Shown: in pieces, positions 10,801-21,366 of the stretch | How the letters are laid out: each line of letters starts with the position of its first letter | Numbering within the stretch: position 1 is the first letter of the stretch | Assembly (NCBI RefSeq): GCF_902459465.1 | Contig: NC_047064.1 | Location: 7,094,762-7,158,761 of the forward strand | Source of the DNA: Asterias rubens | Lineage: Eukaryota > Echinodermata > Asteroidea > Forcipulatida > Asteriidae | DNA: 64,000 bases | Direction of reading: 5' to 3' | The notes under the pieces: generated by a model | Database searches by the model: none | What the model was told of the DNA's origin: nothing | The model's input: the letters and a program-made list of their open reading frames with translations, nothing else | Translations under genes and position numbers: made by a program

Positions 10801-13791
10801 CAGGCCAGGTTTCTCAGTAATTTGCTTGTGTTTTTGCATATTTTTTGCTGTTCTCTTTTTATAACCACTGTAATATTGCTTTTTCTTGTAAATCTTTGAT
10901 GTGCAATTTTTTAATACATGTTTGTGTTTTTTCATGTTTGCTGGCAAATCAAATGAAATGAAATGAAATGTAAGTACTGGTTGTTATTCTTGTTTATTAA
11001 AGATATGGTCCGAGGCGATGCCGATGACTGGAGAACACAGTGTCTAACGCAGAATATACCTCGACAGTCCAAGATGGTCGATGCCTAAAACAGACAGTGC
11101 CACCTGTCGTAAGTACTCAAAAAGATGATAGTATGCAGTCGACGCAGACCGTTGCCATTTTGATTACTGGACAAGTCATGTATCGTTCTGTTGTTTTTTA
11201 AGTCTCTTCTTTTCAGTTTTTAATTTTGCTTTGTTTGTGTTATTATATTGCCAATGTCATGTCCATTCAGCCATTTTTGGCTACAATGTGATATTTAAGC
11301 AAAATGAGAAACAAATCATAGATCCCTTTTCCACCATGTTTACTGCCGCGACGATCTCAAATTGAATAATATAGGAGTCCTATATTTTGGGACGCTTCAT
11401 TCGCATGTCGTCCACGTTGTGTGTGAAGGGGCTTGTCGAGTTTCCGCATCTATTTCGTGCTCATTGTGAACAATTTTCACTTGAAAAAAAACACCCAGAT
11501 TGTCATCACGGTAAAATATGGCTTTTCCTTTTGACTCTACACGTTTTAAAAGCGAATAGTTCAGATGTGACGACAACGACAACGCACACATAATGCATTC
11601 AATATTTATAGGGCAAATTCTTCAAAGAACAAATGAGTTAAAATAATCAAGAAAATACGTTTATTCAACGCAATATTGGTATGGGTGACTTGCTCACTAC
11701 ATCGAGTTTTATTTGGGGGTCCCTACGTATATTGGTTTTCTTTACCTGTACTAAAAGGCAGATGCTCCTCCCTTGGCTTCAAGAAACCAGCTTCGTCAAG
11801 AAATCTTTCCGGATTAAACCTATCTGGATCGGACCAGATGGATGAATCTCGGCTGACGGCCCAAAGGTTAGCAAAAAGCATTGTCCCCTTTGGGATATCG
11901 TAGCCAAGTAGGCTGGTATCTTTGGAGAACATGTGAGCAAGGCCAAGAGATCCAATGGACGCCAGACGCTGCACCTCCAAGATGGTCGCCTCTGTGTATG
12001 GCAGCTGAGGTTTGTCCGCCATGTTGGGTAAACGGTCTCTACCTACTGCATCGTCGAGCTCCCTCTGAACCCTGGCTTGTACCTCAGGGTAGGCCATCAT
12101 GTACAGTAAAGCCCAACGGAGGGTGGATGCCGTAGTCTCCGTTCCAGCTGCAAAGAGCTCAAATGTAGTCAGTAACATGTTGTCAGCAGTGATGTGACTC
12201 TGGACATTCTTGGTATCATTTTCGGAGATGTCTCTAAGGAAAACGTCGATGAAATCTTTGGGATTGTTGGCGTCCAAATTTCTACGGTGCTCGTCTATAC
12301 ATTCCTTGATGAACTCTACCACCAGACGCGCATTAGTTTGTAGCTCTTTGTGTATTGAAGTGAATGATAGATAGTCCATAATTGGGAGACACGAATACGC
12401 TCCACCACCAGACAAGAGTTCAAAGTTACGGTTCAGCAACTTCAGCAGTTGCTGGAACTTTGGATCAGAGTAGTCGAATCGTTGACCCAGGGTAATGGAG
12501 CAGATGACATTCGAAACAGCGTTGCTTATCAGATGGGTTGGATTGAAAGGATTGTCCCCGTGCTCTTTGATGGCTTCGATAAGACATCCTGCCTCAGTAG
12601 CGACGGAGACTTCAAAACTAGACTTACCCACACCTAACCCTCTCAATACAGTCAGAGAAAACTTCCTCTGCTGAGACCAGCTGTCACCAGAGGCCGTTAA
12701 TACACCTGGAAGGAGGACATTTGAAAATTCAAAAATGATATTTCAATATCATTATAAAGATGAGTATGATATTCATGGCATTTTATGTTGCGGGTCTGAA
12801 AAGAGACACCACTTCTCACAAGATTTACACTTTGCTGTATGCCATGCCTGGAAGTAAGGTGCTATACGAAGTGGCGTGTCATGGCCTCTAGCAGTTAAGA
12901 GCACCCGACTTATTATAAGCTTACGAGTCCCAGGTGTGACAACTGTGTCCTTCAGCAAGACACTTAACCATGATGCCTCTTCCTTCGGATGGGACCTAAA
13001 GCCGTTGGTCCAGTGTGTTTTAAAATGCACGCAAAAGAATCATTGAGTTATCGAAATAAGAAGGGTTTTGCCCCCGGTGTACTTGGTTTGATTGACAACA
13101 TATTGCGCCACAGCACTTTGTAAACCATTACATGATCCTATGAGTAGGCACTAGCTCGCATAAATCAAACGTACTCCACATACCTTGGAGGGAAATACTG
13201 AATGTTGAAACGCCTTGAGCGTTCACACGTGACGGATATAAGCGCTTTATAAGAAGCCACTCATATTAATATTATTTATTTTCAAATTAAACTTTCTTAA
13301 AGCACTTGAACTCGGTTGTTTGAATTAGTACTCTGATAGAAAGTTGAAATCAAATTCAATATCGAGGAAGCGACATAAAGTACTAAGAAGATATACACTT
13401 GGTACTTAGCCTCAAAACTCTAAACTACATTACCTAAAGTGTCAGGATCGTGTGTGATTTTCTTGTAGAAGCTTGTGGGTGGACGGGCTGCAGTGTTAGG
13501 GTGACTCAGAGCCTCCTTGATGGAAGCGAAGCTGTTGACGACCACCACCAATGTACCACCTAGATTTATACTAAACACCGGTCCGTAGGTCTTGGCCAGT
13601 CGGGTTAAGCTCTTGTACTCGTCCCCGGCCAAGATTAGATTTGGGAGGTAGCCAAGAAGGGGCCATCCAGTCGGGCCGGGAGGAAGGTTCCTCGGCCGTC
13701 GGTAAAACCATGTAGCTATGAAGAGAGCTATCAACCCAACTATCACTGACTTGACAGTCAATAGGTAAACCTCGTGCTGTAGGAAAGCCAT
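7839..13791 (-). CDS. CYP-B: cytochrome P450, CYP2 clan (CYP2U1-like), 3 exons
   Basis: A haem-thiolate mono-oxygenase of the endoplasmic reticulum. Minus-strand exons are 13791-13434 (358 bp), 12705-11746 (960 bp) and 8020-7839 (182 bp); both introns are phase 1. The predicted protein has 499 residues and keeps the anchor, PPGP hinge, WxxxR, AGTETT, ExxR, PERF and FSTGRRVCLG signatures at the same positions as CYP-A. I chose the ATG beginning MAFLQHEV because it places the anchor as in the paralogues; an in-frame ATG about 26 codons upstream is less likely. Exon 3 (GERLAKMEL, ending VPRK) is close to CYP-C and unlike CYP-A, whereas exon 1 differs from both. Intron 2 is 3.7 kb because of a LINE block (about 8050-10971); intron 1 holds a SINE. 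No coding break was seen. Confidence 0.88.
8050..8898 (+). mobile_element. 5'-truncated LINE: reverse-transcriptase C-terminus and 3' UTR
   Basis: An open frame to the stop at 8602-8604 encodes the C-terminal part of a non-LTR reverse transcriptase. Landmarks are YLGVVISSNLKWGDHV, the fingers-to-thumb region and ILEYGAPAW. This resembles the CR1/Jockey group. It is followed by a T-rich 3' UTR and an (AATC)n tail at about 8878-8898. The upstream RT and endonuclease are missing. It sits in intron 2 of CYP-B in the opposite orientation to the gene. The junction with intron DNA is at about 8050. Confidence 0.7.
8900..10775 (-). mobile_element. 5'-truncated LINE with RT domain (YADD), one frameshift
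   Basis: On the minus strand, frames 10760-10335 and 10336-8963 together encode most of a non-LTR reverse transcriptase. The order is a linker ending AAGPDHIPPE, then YRPITLLSVPGK, QSGFKAGRS, AYVDLKAAFDSV, GVRQGCILAPSLF, the catalytic YADD, and a C-terminal stretch with GRPRSSWQEQL before the stop at 8963. A single-base change near 10340 shifts the frame at the junction, so the copy is dead. The endonuclease half is absent. It looks like an RTE/RTEX-type element, but clade assignment needs a tree. It meets the plus-strand LINE tail to tail at the (AATC)n tract. Confidence 0.75.
10776..10971 (+). repeat. LINE-like 3' tail ending (AAATG)n
   Basis: A T-rich stretch ends in AAATGAAATGAAATGAAATG at about 10951-10970, typical of a non-LTR retrotransposon 3' end. 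Directly after it is AAGTACTG (10972-10979), near-identical to AAGTAGTG at 8042-8049 before the first LINE. The whole 2.9-kb block may therefore be flanked by one target-site duplication. Confidence 0.45.
12874..13265 (+). repeat. tRNA-derived SINE in CYP-B intron 1
   Basis: The head (ATGGCCTCTAGCAGTTAAGAGC) resembles a tRNA A box. It is followed by a conserved body with CAGCAAGACACTTAACCATGATG, TTCGGATGGGACCTAAAGCCG and the end TATAAGCGCTTTATAAGAAGC. Body fragments recur at 42470-42620 and end fragments at about 43760-43812. The B box is decayed, so this copy is unlikely to be transcribed. Confidence 0.6.
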
Positions 13792-13875
13792 ACTGCTGTA
13801 GTTGGCCCTTTCTGCAACGGATACAACGTCAAGTCTACGACACCCTTCTATACGCAGATATCTATACACTGCTCA
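13792..13875. promoter_or_regulatory. Proximal 5' flank of CYP-B
   Basis: The DNA directly upstream of the CYP-B start resembles that upstream of the exon-1 relic (about 4630-4730), including TCTGCAACGGATACAACGTCA and CAGATATC. Conservation in two copies suggests a duplicated promoter or 5' UTR, but no TATA box is evident. Confidence 0.35.
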
Positions 13876-14067
13876 AGATCTAAACCTGAGGTCTCGAAAT
13901 CAAATTCTTGGAAAATTACTTCTTTCTCGAAAACTATGGCACTTCAGAGGGAGCCGTTTCTCACAATGTTTTATACAATCAACCTCTCCCCATTACTCGC
14001 ACCAAGAAAGGTTTTATGCTAAAAATTAGTTTGAGTAATTACCAATAGTGTCCTCTGCCTAGGTTGA
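13876..14067. repeat. TTAA-MITE family 1, right half only
   Basis: It starts inside the family (CCTGAGGTCTCGAAATC) and runs through TTTTATAC...CATTACTCG to ACCAATAGTGTCC. It is absent at the matching place upstream of the CYP relic, so it arrived after that duplication. Confidence 0.6.
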
Positions 14068-14591
14068 TGCGGACACGTTCAACCGGAACTTGTCAGAGAC
14101 AGTTTCCGTTCCCCCTGACGTGTTTCCACCACACGGTATATTTATTTCAAGATTGAAAACGACACAAGAGGACACTATCGATCCCAACTGAACTGAGCCT
14201 GAACTTCTGACGGACACTTATTGGTGCATGGCTTGTGAATTAAACGCATTGATACCAGCCTTGAGCACCGGGTGGGATCCCGGTAGACGGATGTACTTAT
14301 GACCATGTTATTGATGAATGAACTTCCTTCATGCTTGACTTCGCATCCATTCAGGTCACACACGTACACACCTTACACTTGTCTCCTTTGTCCTCGTAGA
14401 CTTTGTTCATGGCCCATCACACACATTCTTACCCCAGTCTTTTAGAAGTCCCATTATGGAGACATGTTGTGTTTCCTTTCTGTTTTCTTCTTGGTCTTTT
14501 AACTTTGTAATTTTGTAATGCAATCCGAATCCGAAATACACAAGGAAGTAATAAACTAATTAATATGTGATAAACTGCGTTTAGAATTTGT
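14068..14591. other. CYP-B upstream DNA shared with 5190-5935
   Basis: No gene. About 14103-14490 is the paralogous counterpart of 5190-5445 and 5822-5930. After that the DNA is AT-rich and unremarkable. Confidence 0.5.
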
Positions 14592-14857
14592 GTGCACTGC
14601 AAAAATTGATGGGTGTTAAAATTTACACCATGGGTGTTGTCACATAATATATACCGATCAGAGGGTCAAATAAACATAAAAAATAACACCAGCAATTAAC
14701 ATAATTGTTTTTCAAGAAATTTGTGTTATAATATTTTAACATTCAATGATGTAAATTGCAATGCCTCAAATCATATATAAGTTTTGATTTTTTCGTTGGT
14801 ATCTATTACGTGACAACATCCAGGGTGTTAATTTAACACCCCAGCTTTTGCAGTGTA
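14592..14857. mobile_element. MITE with CACTGCAAAAA ends
   Basis: The termini are CACTGCAAAAATTGATGGGTG and an imperfect complement (CACCCCAGCTTTTGCAGTG), each next to a second pairing segment around GTGTTAAAATTTACACC. The interior is AT-rich and non-coding. No target duplication could be fixed. Confidence 0.5.
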
Positions 14858-15007
14858 ATACATCCCCAGTTAGACCTTGCAGCAAGCCACGTTCGGTGCT
14901 GTCAGAGTGCGATATATAGAAAAGATCATTGAAATGCACGACAAAGGAGCAAAGTAAGAGTTCTCAAGGTTGTTTTAAAAACGTTGTGTGCTCTTTAAGT
15001 CACTGTT

Positions 15008-15347
15008 GTCAGCATAACAACTTACTTGGTAAAGAGCACTAGAGAGCTGTTGATAGTATAAAACATTGTGACAAACGGCTCCCTCTGAAGTAACGTAGTT
15101 TTTGAGAAAGAATTAATTTCTCAAAAACAATATTTGAATTGATTTCGAAATTGGTCTCGAAATCAAGCATCTGAAAGCACACAACTTCGTGCTGACAAGG
15201 GTGTTTTTCCCCATTATTATCTCGCAACTTCGATGACCAAAATATGAGTCCAAATTTTCACATTGTTATTTTGTCCATATGTTGGGATACACCTTGTGAC
15301 TGGTCTTTGACAATAACCCTAGGTCAGTGTCCAGTGTCTTTAAAGAA
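15008..15347. repeat. TTAA-MITE family 1, near-complete copy
   Basis: It carries the family landmarks ACTTACTTGGTAA, TAGTATAAAACATTGTGA, ACGGCTCCCTCTGAAGTAACG, GAAAGCACACAACTTCGTG and GTCAGTGTCCAGTGTCTTTAAA. The left end is short. Confidence 0.6.
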
Positions 15348-15449
15348 ATACATTTTGTGCATAATCTTGGCGTATGTTCTGTTGAAGAGAAACATTAAAT
15401 GATGTTTCTACTTTGAGTAGAAACATCATGGTCCACATACTCGTGGATA

Positions 15450-16062
15450 GGCCTACCCCTGTGTATTTGGGGTTAAGCAAATAAGAGAGTGGCGACGAGT
15501 TCTTCTCGTATTTGGGGGTTAAGCAAAAAAGAGAGTGGCGACGAGTTCAAACGGGCGTTTAAAACCGGCAGGGTCGTGGCCGTGTGAGGAAAGGCACGAG
15601 CCGGAGTTATTCGGTCAGCTTTTTTTAAACTCAAATGTGCACTTCCAAATAATCTTGCTACATATAAATAGGTTTTTCTTAACATATACATATTCATTTT
15701 GTTCTTAATATTTATTATATTTTCCAAAGTTTATCTTTACTGTTTTTAAATGTTTGTTAAAGATTCTATTCCTATTTTAAGATTGGATTGATAGGCTTTC
15801 GAGTCACAGTGGTTAGGTTCACTTTTATTAATCCTGGCCATCTTAGAATGGGCTTGTCCTGTCTGTTTTTATAATTGTCTTGCTTGATTGCCAGTGCTCT
15901 GTCTCACTCAATCATTGGTTTACAATTGTTCTAGATGTCTTAAGTTTACATTCATTGTTTCTTATACTGTTATATTTCTTTATTTATATTTCAATATTGT
16001 ATCTTGTACTGTTTGTTGAAATCTTGGCCGAATAAATAATAATAATAATAATAATTCTGGAT
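15450..16062 (+). repeat. Probable LINE 3' end with (AAT)n tail
   Basis: T-rich DNA ends in AATAAATAATAATAATAATAATA at about 16029-16052 after GAAATCTTGGCCG, typical of a non-LTR 3' UTR. At its left a unit of about 45 bp (GTTAAGCAAATAAGAGAGTG and on to GACGAGTTC) is present twice, at about 15471 and 15516. No coding part is left. Confidence 0.4.
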
Positions 16063-16599
16063 GGTAGTCAGATCAGCAAACATACTGCTGGATCCAACTA
16101 TTATAATAAGAGCACTTTTTACTAATAATATGCCCTAAACATCCCCATACTTCAACGTTGCGGCCTGGATCATGTGACGTCATCAGTGACAGAGTTGATG
16201 TTCACGTCTTTTGTTAGTCTTGGTTCCAAGACCATTGGTGTTGCGCGGTATCAGAGAAACAGAGCGCCCGCTAGCGTTCGTTCATTACAAGCGTGTACAG
16301 TTTTTGCCGTGCATAGATAGGAACGTTGGTTGTGTGTGACCGCGCACCAACCAAGACTAGTCTTTTGTATAAACTTCAACCTTCAACCCCTTGTGGTTGA
16401 CACGTCCCAGTGAGTGCACACACTGGAACACGATAATGATGCCCTTACTGACTCAACCGTGTGCCATCTGCTGTTTCAGTGCTGTAGTGTCAGTACTGGT
16501 TACACCGTGGTTATTGCCGTCTTGTTTAATTCTGAGTTGTTCGTTGGATAGTAAGGAATAAAGAGTCGTGGTCGGAGGAATTCTCAACATAGTAGAAGT
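16063..16599 (+). promoter_or_regulatory. CYP-C upstream region with candidate TATA box
   Basis: TATAAA at 16368-16373 is the best TATA-like match upstream of the CYP-C ATG and would imply a 5' UTR of roughly 200 nt. Position and sequence are compatible with a core promoter, but no start site can be seen. The region has no repeat of the local families. Confidence 0.3.
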
Positions 16600-19500
16600 A
16601 TGGTATTCCTACAATACGTATTTAGCCTACTTACTGTCAAGTCAGTGATAGTTGGGTTGATAGCTCTCTTCATAGCTACATGGTTTTACCGACGGCCGAG
16701 GAACCTTCCTCCCGGCCCGACTGGATGGCCCCTTCTTGGCTACCTCCCAAATCTCATCTCGGCCGGGGACGAGTACAAGAGCTTAACCCGACTGGCCAAG
16801 ACCTACGGACCGGTGTTTAGTATGAATCTAGGCGGTACATCGGTGGTGGTCGTCAACAGCTTCGCTTCCATCAAGGAGGCTCTGAGTCACCCCAACACCG
16901 CAGCCCGTCCACCGACAAGCTTCTACAGGAAAATCACACACGATCCAGACGCTCTAGGTAATGTAGTTTGCTGCGTAGCCGCTGGCTACGAGGTGGTGCG
17001 AGGAGTTGCGGGGGATTCTGCAATTGAGCCTTATTTCCGAATACTAACTCCAACAACTGAGTTCAAGTACTTGGATCTACGCAAAACAAAGGTGTACAAT
17101 TAAACACATGTTGACTAATTTCTGGATGCTTAAAAGTGATGAGTGTTGAACAATACATCAAAGAAAGTTCAACTTTGTATATGACACTAGTCGCACTATA
17201 GTCGCAAAGGCCGAATTTACAAATGGTTGTACCCCGGACTATTTCTGCTAACTAAAAGCAAATGTTCACATCTTGAACACCTCAAGTTGAACACAAGTTG
17301 CAGTCACGAAGTTAAAGAGAAGTACCTTAAAAATTAACAGGTCTAGCCTATGTGTTGTAATTAAAAGCGGCGGAAATTTGAAATGAAATCTCTATTGATG
17401 AAAGGTGTTCGACTTTGGGCGGCCTCTCCTCGTATTCATTGTATGGTAAAAAGATTAAACATCAACAAATAATAAAGAAACCACAGTCCATGCCTGCTTA
17501 ATCAGGCCGTCCTATTCATAAGATAAAAAGTACATGAATATCATACCCATCTATGTGTTGAAATGTTGTTGAAATCTCAAGTTTAAATTGCTCTTCCAGG
17601 TGTAGCTTCAGCCTCGTGTGCCAGCTGGTCTCAGCAGAGGAAGTTTTCTCTGACTGTCTTGAGAGGGTTAGGTGTGGGTAAGTCTAGTTTTGAAGTCTCC
17701 GTCGGTACTGAAGCAGTATGTCTTATCGAAGCCATCAAAGAGCACGGGGACCATCCTTTCAATCCAACCCATCTGATTAGCAACGCTGTTTCGAATGTCA
17801 TCTGCTCCGTTACCCTGGGTAAAAGATTCGACTACTCTGATCCAAAGTTCCAGAAGCTGCTGAAGTTGCTGAACCGTAACTTTGAACTCTTAACCGGTGG
17901 TGGGGCGTATTCGTATCTCCCAATTATGAACAACTTGTCATTTACCTCAACATTCAAAGAAGTACAAACTAATGTGCGTCAGATGGTAGAGTTCCTCCAG
18001 GAATGCATTGATGAGCACCGTAGAGTTTTGGACGCCGACAATCCCAAAGATTTCATCGACGTTTTCCTCACAGACATATACGCAAATGAGACAAAGAATG
18101 TCCAGAGTCACATCACTGCTGACAACATGTTACTGACTACATTTGAGCTCTTTGCAGCTGGAACGGAGACTACGGCATCCACCCTCCGTTGGGCTTTATT
18201 GTACATGATGGCTTACCCTGAGGTACAAGCCAGGGTTCAGAGGGAGCTCGACGATGCAGTAGGTAGAGACCGTTTACCCAACATGGCGGACAAACCTCAG
18301 CTGCCATACACAGAGGCGACCATCCTGGAGGTGCAGCGTCTGGCGTCCATCGCGTCCCTCGCCATTCCTCATATGTTCTCCAAGGATACCAGCCTACTTG
18401 GCTACGACATCCCAAAGGGGACAATGGTTATTGCTAATCTTTGGGCTGTCAGCCGAGACCCATCCATCTGGTCAGATCCAGAAAAAATGAATCCGGAGAG
18501 ATTTCTTGACGAAGCTGGTTCCTTGAAGCTGAGGGAGGAGCATCTGCCTTTTAGTACAGGTAAGAAAAACCAACATACATCGGGGTTGTTCTAAAACCCC
18601 CTCGACCCCCTCGAACCCCACGACCCTTCGACGTCCGCCCCGTGTTCGAAGTTCGAAGAATGTCCCAATTCCGAATTCATAAAATCGCTTTACGGCCGAG
18701 TAAGAATTAAGTCCCCGATTTAGAATTCAACAGTGTGTGATCCGTGACGCAACTTCCTTCCACGACTAGGCTTGACTTCAAGTCTGAGACTGCGGTTATA
18801 TTTATCTGCATAAGCCACACATAATTGGGAATATTTACTCTCCGCTTCCGCACGAGACAAGTGCACACCGATTGGGGACCCAAAACACGTCCGTGTGGCC
18901 ATTCGGTCGGTCGGGTCTACAACCTTGAGCTCCGCTTAGAGCAACTAGTAGTACCATAGTACACAGGACGGGAGCGATCGGCCGGAAATGGGTCCGTCTC
19001 ATCTCCACGTAATGAGTTGGCCGTAATCGTAATCGGGCGGTAAATGCAGGTTCCCAGTTGGGTTAATAATCTCGGATCGGCCAAGAGATACACGTGGAAT
19101 TGCCGCGTTTTTTTATCTGTACGTCGTAATTGCCACAGGCCCGATCTCGGCAGCCAATCACGCGAAGTTCGCTTCGTGCATATTTTGTGGTAAGAGTCTA
19201 GTAATTTTATAACTTTACCAACAATACAAATTAGATTGGCCTGCAACTGCCGAGGCCTTAAATTATGGGAAAATGCCTGCAACTGCCTAGGCGGGGTAAT
19301 TACTAATTAACAATAATTAATATTTATTACTTACAACTTTAACCAATGAGCAGGTTCTTCCCTGTGAGGGGCAAACACCACCAAGCCAAGTCCAAACCTG
19401 CTACATTGGCTAAGGAAAATAGTAGCGAAGAAAACTGCCTTAATAATCGAGAACCTTCTCTGATCAGAACTGACGATGAAGTGGACGAGCATTTGCTATG

Positions 19501-20035
19501 CGCCCCTCGTTGTCCTTACACCTCAGCAGAAGCGTGCGTCTTTTGTGCACAAAGAAAGCCTTATTTATTCTTAAAGGAATTCACTACACATACTACGTGT
19601 CTCGTACGCTGTGTTGTGATCTGCGAGGCATGGTAGTCGATGTCAGCAAACAACATTGTGTGCGTGATTGGCTGAGGTTGTGAACTGTGGCAATTTCGGT
19701 GTACAGAAAAAAAGATCGCACAAAAGTCGATGGTCGAGTGGGTCGTGGGGGTCAAGGGGGTTTTAGAACAACCCCATATACATCGGGGTCCAAAATAAAA
19801 CTGTCTTCGTATCATCGCTGATATAACTCAGTACTTCCTTGTTTTCCTGCCAGGTCGCCGTGTGTGTCTGGGAGAGCGACTTGCCAAGATGGAGCTGTTC
19901 ATCTTCTTCTCACATTTCCTACATCAGTTCACCTTCAAGAAACCTAAAGATGTTAAACAGCTGTCATTCGAGGCCAACAACGGTCTTACGTTGACTCCGA
20001 TGCCATTTGAGACCTGCGCAATTTCAAGAAAGTAA
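16600..20035 (+). CDS. CYP-C: cytochrome P450, CYP2 clan (CYP2U1-like), 3 exons
   Basis: A microsomal mono-oxygenase encoded by 16600-16957 (358 bp), 17600-18559 (960 bp) and 19854-20035 (182 bp). Phase-1 GT-AG introns give 499 residues. The anchor, PPGP (37-40), W129xxxR133, AGTETT (306-311), E363xxR366, PERF (418-421) and the haem Cys444 are all present. Exon 1 begins MVFLQYVFSLLTVKS as in CYP-A, while exon 3 (GERLAKMEL, ending ISRK) is close to CYP-B, so the gene looks like a mosaic of its neighbours. The start of exon 2 has unusual residues (VASASCASW where the others have VLSASGDSW), but the WxxxR is intact. It is divergent from CYP-B. Intron 2 holds a 1.2-kb transposon. Confidence 0.9.
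18582..19776. mobile_element. 1.2-kb TIR transposon in CYP-C intron 2, non-autonomous
   Basis: The ends are inverted complements: GGGGTTGTTCTAAAACCCCC at the left, repeated in reverse at the right, and pairing continues into CGACCCC/GGGGTCA. The host DNA flanking it repeats ATACATC (18575-18581 and 19778-19784), a 7-8 bp duplication compatible with a hAT-type insertion. The paralogous introns of CYP-A and CYP-B lack it. The interior has short ORFs (for example 19346-19636) without recognisable transposase motifs. Confidence 0.65.
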
Positions 20036-20140
20036 AGGCTTGCTGCCAACGGTTGAACTTAAGTTCTGATTGCTATAGTTCGTACGATTCGTTATAACTC
20101 GTTCGAAAGAATGTAGTTCAAAAGAGATATAATCATTGAA

Positions 20141-20520
20141 GGCAGTGGACACTATTGGTAATTACTCAAAATAATTATCAGCATAAAACCTCACTTGGTA
20201 ACAAGTAAATGGGGAGAGGTGATAGTATAACACATTTTGAGATACGGCTCCCTCTGAAGTGACGTAGTTTTTGAGAAAGAAGTAATTTTCCACGAATTTG
20301 ATTTCGATACCTCAAGTTTAGAATTTGAGGTCTCGAAATCCAGCATCTGAAAGCACACAACTTCGTGTGACATGGGTATTTTTTTCTTTCATATAGTTAT
20401 CTCGCAACTCCGACGAGCAATCGAGCTCAAATTTTCTCAGGTTTGTTATTTTATGCATATGTTGAGATACACCAAGTGAGAAGACTGGTCTTTGACAATT
20501 ACCAATAGTGTCCAGTTTCT
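20141..20520. repeat. TTAA-MITE family 1, full copy
   Basis: It starts GGCAGTGGACACTATTGGTA and ends ACCAATAGTGTCCAG. The internal landmarks are all present, including a pair GATTTCGATACCTCAAG/GAGGTCTCGAAATC that can fold. It follows CYP-C by about 100 bp, so it may lie in the 3' UTR. Confidence 0.65.
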
Positions 20521-20677
20521 ATTTAGCCTTATTAGTGTCACTTTCAACCGACATTGTCCGCCATTCTGGAAGTCAAATTGTACACAAAGGTATTATTATG
20601 TACTCCCAAATGGTGCCAACGGCGTAGATTGTGGACATCGAAATAAAGGTGTTGTGTCCCTTCAAATGCATGACAAT

Positions 20678-20819
20678 GGGAGACTTTCTGGGACGATAGA
20701 GGGCAGCAGACTTACCGGGTAAATCCATTGTTCTCAGAATTATGCGCATGTTCAGAACTACGTAAACAATGGAAATTTACCCGGTATGTCTGCTGCCACC
20801 TAGCGTTGGAAAGTCTCCT
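20678..20819. mobile_element. 142-bp MITE, copy 1 (target CAATTG)
   Basis: It starts GGGAGACTTTC and ends GAAAGTCTCCT, with further pairing between ACCGGGTAAATCCATTGTT and its complement in the right arm. It is flanked by CAAT on the left and ATTG on the right. The copy at 31205-31346 has the same length and differs at two positions only. Confidence 0.75.
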
Positions 20820-20823
20820 ATTG

Positions 20824-21206
20824 ACTGCATTTTAATTACTTTTTATTTTTCAGTCAAGAGTTGTTTGTAGTTAAGTAATGTACTTGGCGACTGTTCTTTG
20901 TTTAGACTTTCTGTCGTTTCAATCCTTTGGTTTGACTGTGATTTATTAGAAACAATTCGAGTTTAGGCCTGTAAATAAATTTCTTGCTTTATTGAATACA
21001 ATATAATCGAACAAACAAGTTTTGGTTTGGTCCATCCAACGTTTCGTGCATGTTATCATCATGGACTTTTGTAAACATCCATTTGTAAAACCCTTCAGTT
21101 CAATCGATCAAGCTTAGTGCACATCTCTATGGTGATTGACAATCAAAAGTGTCGGTACGCATGCGTAAATTTTGCATACTTCTTGGGAATTGGGTATTTT
21201 AAGAGG
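20824..21206. other. Intergenic DNA, nothing recognised
   Basis: AT-rich DNA without coding or repeat signal that I can name. Confidence 0.4.
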
Positions 21207-21366
21207 CCGGGGTCGATTTCACAAAGTGTTAGGACTAGTCCTAACTTATTACTTTTCCTATGAGATATTAAAAACGTAAGGCTAGTCCTAAGTTAGGACG
21301 AGTAACTCCTCCTAACTCTAGTCTTAACTCTTTGTAACTAGTCTTAACTCTTTGTGAAATCTACCC
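21207..21366. repeat. Foldback repeat, TTAGGACTAGTCCTAA family
   Basis: The ends are GTCGATTTCACAAAG and CTTTGTGAAATCTAC. The body is full of TTAGGACTAGTCCTAA and AGTCCTAAGTTAGGAC-type short palindromes. Other copies are at 38073-38237 and 39165-39317. Confidence 0.6.

Noticed and set aside
19346-19636. ORF of 96 codons inside the CYP-C intron element as a transposase
   Set aside because: No DDE, zinc-finger or hAT dimerisation motif can be seen and the length is far too short.
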